Assembly (NCBI RefSeq): GCF_003590335.1
Contig: NZ_MIET01000071.1
Coordinates: 88,042 to 152,041, forward strand
Direction: 5' to 3'
Origin: Pseudoalteromonas sp. MSK9-3
Lineage (GTDB): Bacteria > Pseudomonadota > Gammaproteobacteria > Enterobacterales > Alteromonadaceae
DNA: 64,000 nt
The notes below the pieces were generated by a model that was given only the letters and a program-made list of their open reading frames with translations, was not told the DNA's origin and did not search any database. A program made the position numbers and the translations under genes. Positions 35,826 through 45,400 of the stretch are shown one piece after another (position 1 is the first letter of the stretch; each line of letters opens with the position of its first letter).

Positions 35826-36493
35826 TGACTTTTAAACCTATATCCTCTTCCTCGAAGTGTTTCAACAGGATTGAGTGTTCCGTCAGGATCAAGTTTTTTA
35901 CGCAGTCTGAGTACGAACACCTCTATCACATTGGAATCAAGGTCAAAGTCCTGATCATAGATATGCTCTGTTAGCTCTGATTTAGAAATGACCTTTTGTG
36001 GATTCACCATAAGATATTCAAGCACTTTGTATTCATATGCGGTTAAAGACAGCTCTCGCTCATTTACCCACACTTGCTGCGAACGCGTATGAATTTTTAT
36101 CGGACCGATGCTCATTTCTGGATTAGCTTGCCCTGCGCTTCTTCTAATAAGCGCGTTGCAGCGAGCAATGAGTTCTTCGAGGTGAAAAGGCTTGGTTAAG
36201 TAATCATCGGCACCCGCGTCGAGGCCCTCAACTTTATCTTGCCACCTATCGCGAGCAGTGAGGATTAATATAGGAATATCAATGCCTGCTGCACGGGCTT
36301 GGCGGATGATTTCAATCCCATTGAGCTTGGGCAACCCTAGGTCAATTACGGCCATATCAAGTGGGTATTCTTTGAGATGGAACAATCCTGATTCGCCATC
36401 ATGACATAGGTCAATACTGTACTTTTCTTTTTCAAGTGTACTACGTAAATTCTCGGCCAGTTGAATATCATCTTCAATTACTAAAATTCGCAT
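35819..36493 (-). CDS. OmpR/PhoP-family response regulator
   Basis: A 224-residue regulator. The receiver domain has the acidic pair Glu7-Asp8-Asp9, the phosphorylated Asp51 in VIDLGLP and the conserved Lys in DDYLTKPFH. The C-terminal winged helix (LTAYEYKVLEYLMVNPQKVISKSELTEHIYD ... NVIEVFVLRLRKKLDPDG ... TLRGRGYRF) is typical of the OmpR family and closest to PhoP/QseB. It is paired with the kinase encoded downstream and lies 2 bases after the PepSY gene. Confidence 0.94.
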   Translation of the reverse strand: MRILVIEDDIQLAENLRSTLEKEKYSIDLCHDGESGLFHLKEYPLDMAVIDLGLPKLNGIEIIRQARAAGIDIPILILTARDRWQDKVEGLDAGADDYLTKPFHLEELIARCNALIRRSAGQANPEMSIGPIKIHTRSQQVWVNERELSLTAYEYKVLEYLMVNPQKVISKSELTEHIYDQDFDLDSNVIEVFVLRLRKKLDPDGTLNPVETLRGRGYRFKSQW

Positions 36494-36495
36494 TT

Positions 36496-36747
36496 CTAAT
36501 CCTTTTTGACCTCACCAGTCATCTTATTCACTTTGAGGTCTACAATACGACCGTTGCTTTGTAATATACGTACGATGAAGTGATCACCTTGCTCAGTGAT
36601 CTTTAACGTTCTTCCAGCATAGCTTGCGAGTGCAAGTTCTACCGCCTGTTTTTTGGTAATTGTCTGCTCAGTAGGCTTTTCAGCACTTAGGGCACTGTTT
36701 GAGGTTAGAAACAAACCCAGTAGAAACAAACAAACTGACAATCGCAT
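36496..36747 (-). CDS. periplasmic PepSY-domain protein
   Basis: 83 residues from the ATG at 36747, which follows GTGGAG and starts a signal peptide (MRLSVCLFLLGLFLTSNSALSA). The mature protein is a single PepSY domain: ITKKQAVELALASYAGRTLKITEQGDHFIVRI, then GRIVDLKVNKMTGEVKKD. PepSY proteins next to two-component systems are thought to modulate the sensor or peptidases in the periplasm. It is the first gene of the operon PepSY - regulator - kinase - Cys-rich protein. Confidence 0.85.
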   Translation of the reverse strand: MRLSVCLFLLGLFLTSNSALSAEKPTEQTITKKQAVELALASYAGRTLKITEQGDHFIVRILQSNGRIVDLKVNKMTGEVKKD

Positions 36748-36837
36748 TTTACAAAGCTCCACGATCTTAAATTTACTTAACAAGAGTGTATAAGATTAGA
36801 AGTAAGGTGATTAACCTTTCCTGAACTTGCACCCGGA

Positions 36838-37134
36838 TTAGAATACTTTTTTAAATGGTTTTACGGTACAGCCTGAATATACGCCAGCGATAAAATATGG
36901 ATCATCATTGGCCCATTTTTTGGCATCTTCAAGAGACGCAAATTCTGCGATGAGTAAAGACCCTGTAAATCCTGCTTCACCTGGTTCAGTAGAATCAATA
37001 GCGGGTAATGGACCAGCAGTGACTAATCTGCCCTGTGTTTGTAATTCAGTTAATCTTGCTAGGTGCGCAGGTCTTGCGCCTAAGCGCTTTTCTAACGAAT
37101 TTTCTACATCTGTAGAGTAGATCATGTATAACAT
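36838..37134 (-). CDS. yciI: YciI-family protein
   Basis: A 98-residue protein of the YciI/YCII domain family. MLYMIYSTDVENSLEKRLGARPAHLARLTELQTQGRLVTAGP carries the conserved His (RPAHLARL) and Asp positions. FASLEDAKKWANDDPYFIAGVY, with the conserved DPY, follows. The family has a ferredoxin-like fold, and some members are hydrolases of unknown substrate. It is a single-gene unit between the PepSY operon and a divergent transporter gene. Confidence 0.9.
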   Translation of the reverse strand: MLYMIYSTDVENSLEKRLGARPAHLARLTELQTQGRLVTAGPLPAIDSTEPGEAGFTGSLLIAEFASLEDAKKWANDDPYFIAGVYSGCTVKPFKKVF

Positions 37135-37305
37135 AGCTTTGCTAATCAGTAAGATAAAATTTCCTTATATTAGTCTGATTTATATTACGTTGTAAACGTT
37201 GATGCGATTTGTGCAGGGCTTTAACGTTAAATACTTGAAAATGACACGCCAAGACTGTTAGAGTCGCTCGGATATTCATTAAAAAATAATAATAAGGTTG
37301 TCTGC

Positions 37306-38730
37306 ATGAGTGCAAATCGTGAGCATTTTAGCTCCCGACTAGGGTTTATCTTAGCTGCAGCAGGATCTGCTGTTGGTATAGGTAACTTAGTTGGCTTTCC
37401 AGTATCGGCTACCAAAAATGGTGGTGGTGCTTTTTTATTAGTCTATGCGCTATTTGTGGCATTTATATGTCTCCCTGTAATGATGGCTGAAATGGCGATG
37501 GGTCGAAAGGCACAGCAAGACCCATACGGCGCATATAAAACATTATCTGGCAATGACAAGAAATGGTCATTCGCGGGAATGCTCGCTGTTCTGACTCCGT
37601 TTATGATCGCGGTATTCTACATGGTAATTACGGTATGGATATTTGGGTATCTTGCCCAAACAGCGATGGGTAATTTAGATGCACTCGCTGATCCGAATCA
37701 TTTTGGGCAATTTATTAACCAATCAAGTGTGTTTTGGTACATGCTACTGGTAGGGGGGATTGTTAACCTGATCCTTGTTGGTGGTGTGAAGCAGGGGATT
37801 GAGAAAGCAGCGAAATTCTTAATGCCAGCTTTGTTTGTGTTGTTAATTGGTCTGGTTGCCTATGTGCTAACCCTTGATAATGCAATGGCGGGCGTGCGTT
37901 ATTATGTTATTCCTGATTTTTCTAAAATGAATGCCAGTGTGTTAAATGGCGCTCTGTCACAAGCATTTTTCTCGTTATCGTTGGGTATGGGTATTTTAAT
38001 GACCTATGCATCGTATATTTCTAAGAAAGAAGACATTGTTGGTGGCGCTAAAATGGTGGCAGTGACAGATTCATTGGTTGCGTTTATCGCCGGTTTAATG
38101 GTGTTACCTGCTATATTTAGCTTTAATCCTGCGACCAACCCAGATGAATTATCAGAGTCATCAGTGTCAATGATTTTTGTTTATTTACCTAAGATTTTAT
38201 TAGCCATTCAATCAGATATTGGCTACACAGGTGCGTCAATTGTGGCATTTGTATTCTTCTTGTTGGTATTTTTTGCTGCAATAACGTCTTTGGTTTCTAT
38301 TATCGAAGTACCTACAGCAGCATTAATTGAAGAAAAAAAGGTAAGCCGTAAAACCGCATTAATGATATTGGCTGGCTCAACAGGGGCATTAACCGTATTG
38401 TGTACTATGTCTTTCGGTATGGTTGATTGGTTAACTCAGTTTATGAGTTATGGCGGTGCCCCCAAGAGTCTGTTCGATTTAGTGTACGATGTTTTTTACG
38501 ATACGATTTTACCGCTTAACGGTTTAATGGTGTGTCTATTCGTAATTTATCGCTGGAAGAAAATAAAACTGTCTGATGAGTTATCACAAGGGTGTGATGG
38601 CTATAAAGGAAGCTTCACTGAGAAATACGTGAACTTTTCACTGTCGACGTTTATCCCGGTTATTTTACTTATTATTTTTGTTAATACGGTCGCGACTAAG
38701 TTTTTTGCTGTGAGCTTATTTGGCTTTTAG
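37306..38730 (+). CDS. sodium-dependent transporter of the NSS (SNF) family
   Basis: A 474-residue transporter with about 11 helices. The N-terminal FSSRLGFILAAAGSAVGIGNLVGFP matches the NSS TM1 signature with the unwound substrate/sodium site. The FFSLSLGMGILMTYASYISKKEDI segment (TM6) and a C-terminal helix ending LFGF are also typical. It likely imports an amino acid or related compound with Na+. Substrate is not predictable. It is monocistronic, with an intrinsic terminator downstream. Confidence 0.92.
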   Translation: MSANREHFSSRLGFILAAAGSAVGIGNLVGFPVSATKNGGGAFLLVYALFVAFICLPVMMAEMAMGRKAQQDPYGAYKTLSGNDKKWSFAGMLAVLTPFMIAVFYMVITVWIFGYLAQTAMGNLDALADPNHFGQFINQSSVFWYMLLVGGIVNLILVGGVKQGIEKAAKFLMPALFVLLIGLVAYVLTLDNAMAGVRYYVIPDFSKMNASVLNGALSQAFFSLSLGMGILMTYASYISKKEDIVGGAKMVAVTDSLVAFIAGLMVLPAIFSFNPATNPDELSESSVSMIFVYLPKILLAIQSDIGYTGASIVAFVFFLLVFFAAITSLVSIIEVPTAALIEEKKVSRKTALMILAGSTGALTVLCTMSFGMVDWLTQFMSYGGAPKSLFDLVYDVFYDTILPLNGLMVCLFVIYRWKKIKLSDELSQGCDGYKGSFTEKYVNFSLSTFIPVILLIIFVNTVATKFFAVSLFGF

Positions 38731-38750
38731 TAACCACGAGTTGTGATTAA

Positions 38751-38777
38751 AATCCAGCATGAGTTGCTGGCTTTTTT
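38751..38777 (+). terminator. intrinsic terminator of the NSS transporter gene
   Basis: A 6-bp GC-containing stem (CCAGCA / TGCTGG) followed by CTTTTTT, 21 bases after the stop codon. Confidence 0.75.
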
Positions 38778-38964
38778 GTTTTTACTGATCTTTTCTAATA
38801 AATGGTCTTGTCTATACGTAGGCATTGTTATGTGGGGAATGCGGTATCAGTGAGCAGGAAGTCGTTGCTCTCTTATCTGAGACATTTCATCGACTAATCA
38901 GTGACGAATGGTAAATTTTGTTTAAAAATGTGTGTTAATTAATAATAATCGTTTGGGATCTTTC

Positions 38965-40986
38965 ATGTCATATAGAAACCGTCTTGCGGTCGCGATTTGC
39001 GCGTTATTACCCGTAATGGCTCACGCTGATAGCATTTTCACTGCCAAAGATATCTTTTCACTAGAATACGCCAGTGATGTGCAGCTTTCACCTGACGGTG
39101 AGCAAATAGTCTACGTACGTAACAGTAATGACGTTATGAATGACAGCAAACGTCGCAATCTGTGGTTGGTAAATACAAAAAACCATGAGCAGACGCCATT
39201 ATTTTCAGGGGCAAATCAGTTTAGTCACCCTCGATGGTCTGCTGATGGTAAAAAAGTAGCATTCATCAGCAATGTATCTGGTACCACGCAAATACATGTA
39301 CATTATTTAGCTGAAAATAGAACCGCGCTTCTGTCACAACTCACCTCTGGTGTGAGTAATTTAACTTGGTCACCTGACGGTAAGTGGCTTGCTTTTAGCC
39401 AACAAGTCAATGAAAAGCCAACAGTGGTTGCAAAAATGCCTGCAAAACCCAAAGGAGCTAACTGGTCTGAGCCTGCTATTGTTATCGATAAAGCCTATTA
39501 TCAGGCTGATGGGCGTGGTTTGGTAAAACCAGGTTATAAGCAGATATTTGTTTTACCTAGCGAAGGTGGCACGCCAAGACAGTTAACCGCAGGTGAGTTT
39601 CACCACAGTGGCAAACTTGCATGGCGTCGTGATTCTAAATCGATAGTATTTTCTGCAAACAGAATTGCGGATTGGGAATATAAAAGATTAGAAGGTGATT
39701 TGTTCGAGATCAGTTTAGATAACAAATTAACTCAGCTTACGTCGGCTCCAGGTCGAGAGCATTCACCTAGTTTTTCTGAAAATGGTAAACAGTTAGCGTA
39801 TTTAAGTGCTTCTAACGCACCAAATCCTTATCGTAACCACAAACTAAATATTATGACGTGGCGTACTAAAAAGTCAGAAATGATTGCCAGTGATTTTGAC
39901 CGTTCGATACAAAATCCCACGTGGATTGGTTCATCTAAGCTCGCAATGTCGTATGACGATTTTGGCAAACGCAAGCTTGCGACCATTTCCACAAGCGGAA
40001 AAATTAAAGATTTAACCGATACCGTGTCAGGTACCACGTTAGGCCGACCTTATTTAAGTGGTTCATTTAGCGCTAACTACGCAGGTGATATTGCATATAC
40101 ATTAGGCACAAGTGAACGACCGTCAAACGTCGCGATGGTGAGTAAGCGTGGTAAGGTGCAGCAGTTAACGTCTTTGAACGAAGATTTACTCGCTCATAAA
40201 CGACTTGGTAAAGTGCATGAGATCAATTACAAATCATCGTTTGATGGTGAAGCAATACAAGGTTGGTATATAACGCCTCCCAATTTTGATCCAGCTAAGA
40301 AATACCCACTACTGGTTGAAATTCATGGTGGTCCTCATTTAGCGTATGGTCCACATTTCTCAGCTGAATTACAACGATATGCCGCAGAGGGCTATGTGGT
40401 CTTTTATGATAATCACCGAGGGAGCAGCTCCTATGGCGAGCGCTTTGCGATGTTATTAAAGTATAAGTATAGCTCAAAAGAGGACTTTGCAGACCACGAC
40501 TCAGGGGTGGATGCAATGCTAAAAACAGGCTTTATCGATGAGCAAAACTTATTTATTGCAGGGGGTTCTGCTGGTGGCATTGCAACAGCTTATGCTATTG
40601 GATTAACAGAGCGCTTTAATGCTGCCGTTGTTGTAAAGCCTGTAATTAACTGGCTTAGCAAAGTACTTACCGCAGATAGTGGCTTAACCCAGATCCCTAC
40701 ACAGTTTCCAGGGATGCCTTGGGAGCATGTTGAGCACTACTGGCAGCGTTCACCTATGTCTCTTGTTGGTAATGTGACAACACCAACCATGTTAATGACC
40801 GGTGAAGAGGATTTGCGAACACCGATGGCAGAGACTGAGCAGTATTATCAAGCATTAAAGCTACGCAAAATAGATACCGTTCTTATAAAAATACCGGGCG
40901 CACCACACGGCATTGCTGGTAGACCATCACGTATGATCAGTAAAATTGAGCATACCCTAGCGTGGTTTGAAAAATATAAGAAATAG
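38965..40986 (+). CDS. exported S9-family prolyl oligopeptidase
   Basis: 673 residues from the ATG at 38965. The longer frame uses a GTG at 38932. The ATG gives a normal signal peptide (MSYRNRLAVAICALLPVMAHA). The N-terminal half is a WD40/TolB-like beta-propeller with repeated LSPDGEQIVYV, WSADGKKVAFIS and WSPDGKWLAFS units. The C-terminal alpha/beta-hydrolase domain has the nucleophile in GGSAGG, the Asp in GEEDLRTP and the His in PGAPHGI. It should cleave short peptides in the periplasm or outside. A perfect palindromic terminator follows. Confidence 0.93.
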   Translation: MSYRNRLAVAICALLPVMAHADSIFTAKDIFSLEYASDVQLSPDGEQIVYVRNSNDVMNDSKRRNLWLVNTKNHEQTPLFSGANQFSHPRWSADGKKVAFISNVSGTTQIHVHYLAENRTALLSQLTSGVSNLTWSPDGKWLAFSQQVNEKPTVVAKMPAKPKGANWSEPAIVIDKAYYQADGRGLVKPGYKQIFVLPSEGGTPRQLTAGEFHHSGKLAWRRDSKSIVFSANRIADWEYKRLEGDLFEISLDNKLTQLTSAPGREHSPSFSENGKQLAYLSASNAPNPYRNHKLNIMTWRTKKSEMIASDFDRSIQNPTWIGSSKLAMSYDDFGKRKLATISTSGKIKDLTDTVSGTTLGRPYLSGSFSANYAGDIAYTLGTSERPSNVAMVSKRGKVQQLTSLNEDLLAHKRLGKVHEINYKSSFDGEAIQGWYITPPNFDPAKKYPLLVEIHGGPHLAYGPHFSAELQRYAAEGYVVFYDNHRGSSSYGERFAMLLKYKYSSKEDFADHDSGVDAMLKTGFIDEQNLFIAGGSAGGIATAYAIGLTERFNAAVVVKPVINWLSKVLTADSGLTQIPTQFPGMPWEHVEHYWQRSPMSLVGNVTTPTMLMTGEEDLRTPMAETEQYYQALKLRKIDTVLIKIPGAPHGIAGRPSRMISKIEHTLAWFEKYKK

Positions 40987-40996
40987 CGTTTATTAG

Positions 40997-41027
40997 GTAG
41001 AAGCATATAAAATTTATATGCTTCTAC
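40997..41027. terminator. bidirectional terminator between the S9 peptidase and the STAND operon
   Basis: A perfect 15-bp inverted repeat (GTAGAAGCATATAAA / TTTATATGCTTCTAC) around a single central base sits in the 62-base gap between the convergent genes. Confidence 0.7.
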
Positions 41028-41048
41028 TCACTTTAGTACACTTGCGTT

Positions 41049-41609
41049 TTATAATGGTAAAGTGTAAAACTCGAGCATTAACTTAAAATGCCCATCGTTG
41101 ATGTACTCATTTGACAGTATCTTACCTTGACCTGTCACATAGTCACCTTCAAAAGAATGGACTAACTCTCCTTCCATTACCACTTGCTGTTTGTTCTTTG
41201 ACCAGTATATGCGTATGCCTTGCTTCGTGCCTCTAAATGATGAGAAGTAATCACTAAACTCTCTTTCTTTCCCTTTTATTGGGTTTAATTCAAAATCAAC
41301 ATTATCTAGCATATTTTGTCCGTAAGAACTAAAAACAGCTAATTGAAATGTGTCATTAATAATGGTGTCAAAATCCCACCATGGTTTATTCGTCTGACTG
41401 AGCTCAGCACTTGCGGCCAATAGGGGCACTTCAAAGTGGCGTTTCATAATAGACTTCTGTGCATGTTGAGCATAAATAGTATCAATAACTACTAACTCTT
41501 GAGAGCTGAGACGCGTGTGTTCCCCGTGTTCAAACTCACTAATAGATTTTGCGATGAGGTGATCTTCAAGTGACTTTAATACCTTGTCTGTGATCTTAAC
41601 CTTGTTCAT
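41049..41609 (-). CDS. unknown 186-residue protein, last gene of the protease-STAND operon
   Basis: I do not recognise a family. The N-terminal half is helical and charged (KVLKSLEDHLIAKSISEFEHGEHTRLSSQELVVI). The C-terminal half looks beta-rich (RIYWSKNKQQVVMEGELV; HFKLMLEFYTLPL). There is no signal peptide, membrane helix or cysteine cluster. The start overlaps the stop of the sigma-like gene by 4 bases, so the two are translationally coupled. It could be an anti-sigma, adaptor or effector partner, but nothing in the sequence proves it. Confidence 0.75.
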   Translation of the reverse strand: MNKVKITDKVLKSLEDHLIAKSISEFEHGEHTRLSSQELVVIDTIYAQHAQKSIMKRHFEVPLLAASAELSQTNKPWWDFDTIINDTFQLAVFSSYGQNMLDNVDFELNPIKGKEREFSDYFSSFRGTKQGIRIYWSKNKQQVVMEGELVHSFEGDYVTGQGKILSNEYINDGHFKLMLEFYTLPL

Positions 41610-42367
41610 ACTGATATCGTCTCATTTAATTTGTTACTGTGATTGAGAAAGTAGATGTCTAAATTTGCTAAATTTGAGCTGTGAAGTTCTAAATCTAATT
41701 CAGACTCTTTGACTCGGTGTGAGAGTTTATTTACAAATCTTGATATGTGGGTAATTGCAGTATTACCTTGAAACCCATGTGATTGGCCTAATTGCTTTTG
41801 TGTTTGCCCACTTTGTCTAAATGACAGTGAGAAAAAATCAAAAAACAAAGCTTGCTTACGTTGATCTTTTTCTTGACCAATCGTTTCGAGTAGCAAATTT
41901 ATGAATTGGGATGCATTTTTGTCAACTTTTGTTCTTTGAAGTGGAGTTGCATTAGGCGTTGGTAGCATTTCAAATATATTACTGGCATGTTCCGAATTAT
42001 GACTATCATAAACATGGATTAATTGCACTGAGCTGTTCTCGTCAGACGAGCTTGCTATTTCGCTCGGTGATTTCCGACGAAATGTGACATTGTTACTCAT
42101 GTCTAAATATACACACTCAAAGGCTCGATAAGTATACGCTTTTAATAGGTGATTGAACTCTTTTTGAATGCTTAACCTATCTTCGCAAACTGTACTATTA
42201 TCTAGTGTTAGTTCTCGTTGCGTCGCTTTTATCACCTTTAACAAAGTTTCTTGAATGAGTGCTTCAGTATCAATTCGGTGATCTGATATTGATTTTTTGT
42301 TAGTGAGAAATTTAATAAAGCGGTAAGCCTCTTGCACCGATTTTTTTTGATGAAACCACATCCACAC
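41606..42367 (-). CDS. sigma-factor-like protein
   Basis: 253 residues. The segment IDTEALIQETLLKVIKATQREL near residues 32-53 resembles sigma-70 region 2 (D-x-x-Q-E-T-x-L-K-V). Near residues 194-228 the segment QTQKQLGQSHGFQGNTAITHISRFVNKLSHRVKES resembles the region 4 helix-turn-helix. The region between is a longer, polar linker than in usual ECF sigma factors (Ser/Asn-rich, about residues 100-150). It begins 38 bases after the Lon-STAND gene and overlaps the 186-residue gene. It may direct transcription of the divergent subtilase or its own operon. The assignment rests on motif resemblance. Confidence 0.6.
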   Translation of the reverse strand: MWMWFHQKKSVQEAYRFIKFLTNKKSISDHRIDTEALIQETLLKVIKATQRELTLDNSTVCEDRLSIQKEFNHLLKAYTYRAFECVYLDMSNNVTFRRKSPSEIASSSDENSSVQLIHVYDSHNSEHASNIFEMLPTPNATPLQRTKVDKNASQFINLLLETIGQEKDQRKQALFFDFFSLSFRQSGQTQKQLGQSHGFQGNTAITHISRFVNKLSHRVKESELDLELHSSNLANLDIYFLNHSNKLNETISV

Positions 42368-42405
42368 CTCCTTAACTATTTTTATGAAAACTGCATTTTT
42401 TAGGT

Positions 42406-45400
42406 CTAGGGCTTTATTACTGTAGGACAGTTTAAAGCGTCAATTTTATAGCTAAATTTATCACGGGCTTTGAGCCAGTCAGAGCTTGGGTTGTTAATTA
42501 TATGTTTTTCGGTGAGGGCTTTCCCCAACAAAAAGTAGTTGCATGCAGTATTATTTTGTTCCAGCTCTGCATTAATGTAGCCAAGGTTAAAGAGCTTTTT
42601 CCTATGACTTGTCTTATAACTTACATTCCTTGGCTGTTTCTGTATTAACATTGAAGAGATCACTTTTGCTTTCTCAAAGTACTCTATTGCCGACAGCCTG
42701 TTTCCTGAGCTGTATAAATGATTTGCAACTTTCGAGTATATGCTTTGCAGCAAATTCGCAAATTGTAAATTACTTTCATTTTGATTAACAAGCTGTACAG
42801 CTGTTTCAATTGCTAATTGATAGTATTTCATACTCATTGATGGAGAGTTCGTTTTTGCGTAATAGTGGGCGTAGGCGCTATATAGCTCGGCGGTGTGGCC
42901 AAGCCAATCTATATTTGTACTGTCTAACTTTCTGAGTTTTTTGGCAATTTCCATACCGGAAATAAAGTATGCTTGTGCTTTATCAAATTGTCTTTTAGCG
43001 ACAGAGCGTTTACCTAATCGAGTTGCAAGTAATAATTGTGCAACTTGAATATGGATATTGTCAGGATCTTTAATTGAATAAGCATGTGCGATCTCATCTG
43101 CACTTTCGTAATAGTTATATGACTCAGCTCTATTGGAACTAGACTCGGCAAGATTGATATAAGTTCTTAGTAAATTGTATTTCAGAGTTAGATGGTTAGG
43201 GTCATTATCTAATTGCGCTTCTAAAATAGCTTTAGCTTGGAGCAGTAGAGGGATTGCCTGTGAGTCTGAATCGGACGTCAGAGCAAGGCTCCGTAAAATA
43301 TCAACTTTTAGGTTATTAACCTGTTGTATTGTCTTTTTCGGGAAAGATAAGCTATTGAGATCTGCCAGCAGGCTATTGAGCTCAACTCTTGCTGGGATCA
43401 CGTCACCGGAGTCCATGGCGATGATATTTAATTTTGTAGAAATCTCTATTATGAGTAATTGTATTTTATTGGACTTTTCAGCGATTGTATCAGCCAAAAC
43501 AAGTGCTTCCATAAAGACGCGGCGAGCTTCCTCAGATTCACCATGTTTGAGTAGGAGTGCGCCGAGTTGGTAGTTAAATTCAACAATGACCTGCGTTTGA
43601 GCATTACTTTTTGAGGTAAGAGTTGTAAAGGTTGCTAGTTTATTCTGTACCGCATCTAGCGCTTTTTTAATTGTATCTACATGACTAGAGTCATCTTGTC
43701 TCAGCGTTTTTATACGTATTAATAGTAGGCGCAACTTGTCAACATCTGACAGTGGTAATTCGTCAACACTTTCAATCAGCTTTGATAAATGCTGGTTAAG
43801 GTACTTTCGTTGATATGTTGGTAAATACTGAGTTAAAAGGGGCTCTAACGAATCAATGTTGATGAGTACTGTTTCTTTTAAACTAGCAAGAGCATTACTT
43901 GCTTTAAGTTGTTCTTCCTGTATTTGTTGTTTTTGTAAATAGGCGAAGATAGCAGAACCAAAAGCAACACAAAATAAAATACTGGTGCTAACAAGTTGGC
44001 GTTTCTGATGTTTGTTTTTTTGCTCTAGAGATGACTGGTAGCCTTGTTGAGATTGCATTATATAGTCGCGAACTTCTTGCAAGGAAACCGTACCAGGTTG
44101 ACTTAGATATTTCGTGCCTTCACGAAGTTCATATTTGCTCAGAGCATAAGCTTGTTTTTCTTGCGCACCATTGATGCATTGCTTCCAAAGTATAAACTTG
44201 GCTTCGATGCCATGAAACCATTGCAGATAACTTTTCTTATCGTTGAGCCAAATATAAAAGCGTGGCCAAATTTGTTGATCCAAGGATAAATCTTCAGCAA
44301 CAGTAATGAGGCAATCATGCGTTAGTTTTACGTATGGTGGTGATTTATGAACTTGATGTCTAATAATGAGTTGCTTTTCGATTAACTCATTGACCAACTC
44401 TTTTAAGTGTGGGTAATTCTGTATCAATACAGGGAAATCTACATGTTTTGCATAGCTATTGCCATTTAAATTAACGCCGATAAATAGTTCAAAAAATTGC
44501 TCTGTTAATTGTTCGTGCTGGCTAAGGATCCGCTCTGCTTGTTTATATATGACGCCGGTTAATTTGTTCAGCTGATAATATTGAGCATGGGTAAGTTGTT
44601 TTGGGTGCTCTGTTTTTATTGCTAAGCCATGCATTTGTGTGAGCAGGTACTCGACAGCTGGCAGTCCATGCGATAGTTTCAGAGCTTCTGTTTGTATTGT
44701 TTGGGCAAGTCCTGATTCTAATGATAGACCTAGTGCTATGGACTGGTGTTCGATAATGTTTATCCAGCTTTTGGCAGATAAGCTATGAGTAACATAAAAG
44801 TCGTGGCCTATCATATCGGTGTAATGAAGGTATTCACTACGAATACTAACAATCATCGTGATAGGCGTTATTTGACCAAGTAATGTAAGCGACCGCAGAA
44901 CTTGGCTATTTAAATCTAGGTCATATAATTCTTCAAATTGATCAATGAACCAAATATATTGCGCTTTATGAGCAGTTAAATGTGCTGAAATTTCATCAAG
45001 GTAAGTCGTATTTTGTTGCAGTAAACTGTCAACAAATTGCGCAATAGGGATCTCGAGCATTGATAAGATCACACTAAAGCCAGCATTGCTTGAAGACACA
45101 AAATCAGTAAGCAGTTCGTGGCTGTTAGCGAATTGTCTCGGCGCAGCAATATGCCATTTTAAGCTCGGTTGTTCTTTGAGCAAAGTTGGAAGTAGGCCAG
45201 CTTTTATCAAACTTGATTTGCCACTGCCTGAAACGCCATGTACCTTTATAAGTGACGGCTTTTCGTTATATAGAGTATGTAAATCTGCAATTTGTTTTTC
45301 TCGACCAAAAAAATAAAAAGCATCATAGGGGTCAAAACTACATAAGCCCTTAAAAGTAAGCGCTTCAGCCACTACAGAGCCGTCGAAGTCATGGCTAAGT

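Noticed and set aside
43175..43573. 132-codon plus-strand frame
   Set aside because: Antisense to the TPR-like region of the Lon-STAND gene; Ser/Arg-rich composition typical of a shadow.
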